Positions 5,503-5,623 of a stretch of DNA of 5,623 bases are shown here, piece by piece. The DNA lies in NCBI GenBank assembly GCA_937874815.1, contig CALNBW010000164.1:1-5623 (forward strand), read 5' to 3'. Within the stretch, counting starts at the first letter, position 1; each line of letters opens with the position of its first letter. Source of the DNA: an uncultured Bacillota bacterium. GTDB taxonomy: Bacteria > Bacillota > UBA994 > UBA5500. The position numbers were made by a program, and so were the translations under genes. The notes beneath the pieces were generated by a model that searched no databases, had not been told where the DNA came from, and saw only the letters and a list, made by a program, of their open reading frames with translations.

Positions 5503-5623
5503 AACGCTTACCAGAGTTGATTCCTGAAACGATAATCAAGCGCTGGCGGTGCACTGGAATAGGTACAAGCAGATTGCAAACTGAACGCCAGATGCACCTG
5601 CAGGCAAAATAACTATAATCCGA
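5503..5623. other. Downstream of the flavin reductase gene: no clear terminator or gene
   Basis: A TTGATT/AATCAA inverted repeat (5517-5522, 5534-5539) lacks a T run. CTGGCG/CGCCAG (5543-5548, 5586-5591) and GGTGCA/TGCACC (5548-5553, 5593-5598) are inverted repeats. Their order makes the two pairings compete. A TATAAT at 5614-5619 has no -35 partner at the right spacing. Confidence 0.4.

Noticed and set aside
5614..5619. TATAAT as a promoter at the window end
   Set aside because: No -35-like hexamer lies at 15-19 bases upstream and there is no extended -10 TG motif.

Overview
The window carries six protein-coding genes with bacterial features: Shine-Dalgarno sites, sigma-A-like promoters, and an ECF sigma factor next to a zf-HC2 anti-sigma factor. 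The purine-rich ribosome binding sites, the sigma/anti-sigma pair and the protein styles (a DinF/NorM-like MATE pump, a RimJ/RimL-like GNAT, a secreted protein resembling the N-terminal domain of amidase_6 proteins) suggest a Bacillota (Firmicutes) chromosome with balanced base composition. I cannot assign a genus. There are no tRNA or rRNA genes, CRISPR arrays or transposase genes.

Region 1-2135 (minus strand) reads GNAT acetyltransferase, then ECF sigma factor, then membrane anti-sigma factor. The sigma and anti-sigma genes overlap by 17 bp and form a translationally coupled regulatory pair. The 64-bp gap between the acetyltransferase and the sigma gene holds a good candidate ECF-type promoter (TGTAAG-N16-CGTC). 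This suggests that the sigma factor drives its own operon and that the pair can be expressed independently of the acetyltransferase.

Region 2136-2525 is a 390-bp gene-free stretch. It holds a probable promoter for the acetyltransferase with a 7-bp direct repeat, a convincing minus-strand intrinsic terminator that follows no adjacent minus-strand gene, and no recognisable riboswitch. Region 2526-3113 (plus strand) encodes a secreted protein of about 195 residues. It looks like the N-terminal NTF2-like module of Bacillota amidase_6 proteins without the amidase.

Region 3149-4528 (minus strand) encodes a complete 12-helix MATE efflux transporter, convergent with the secreted protein gene. It has a near-consensus sigma-A promoter. 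The 308-bp gap to the divergent flavin reductase-like gene (4837-5502, plus strand) is rich in symmetrical sequences. One is a perfect 16-bp inverted repeat lying on the likely -35 element of the flavin reductase promoter. The divergent exporter/flavoprotein pair could belong to a xenobiotic or redox response, but this is inference.

Most of the window is ordinary accessory chromosome. I see no convincing undescribed multi-gene system. The points most worth following are the ECF autoregulatory promoter, the operator-like palindromes in the MATE/flavin reductase gap, the solitary NTF2-like secreted protein, and the orphan terminator that implies antisense transcription or a lost gene.
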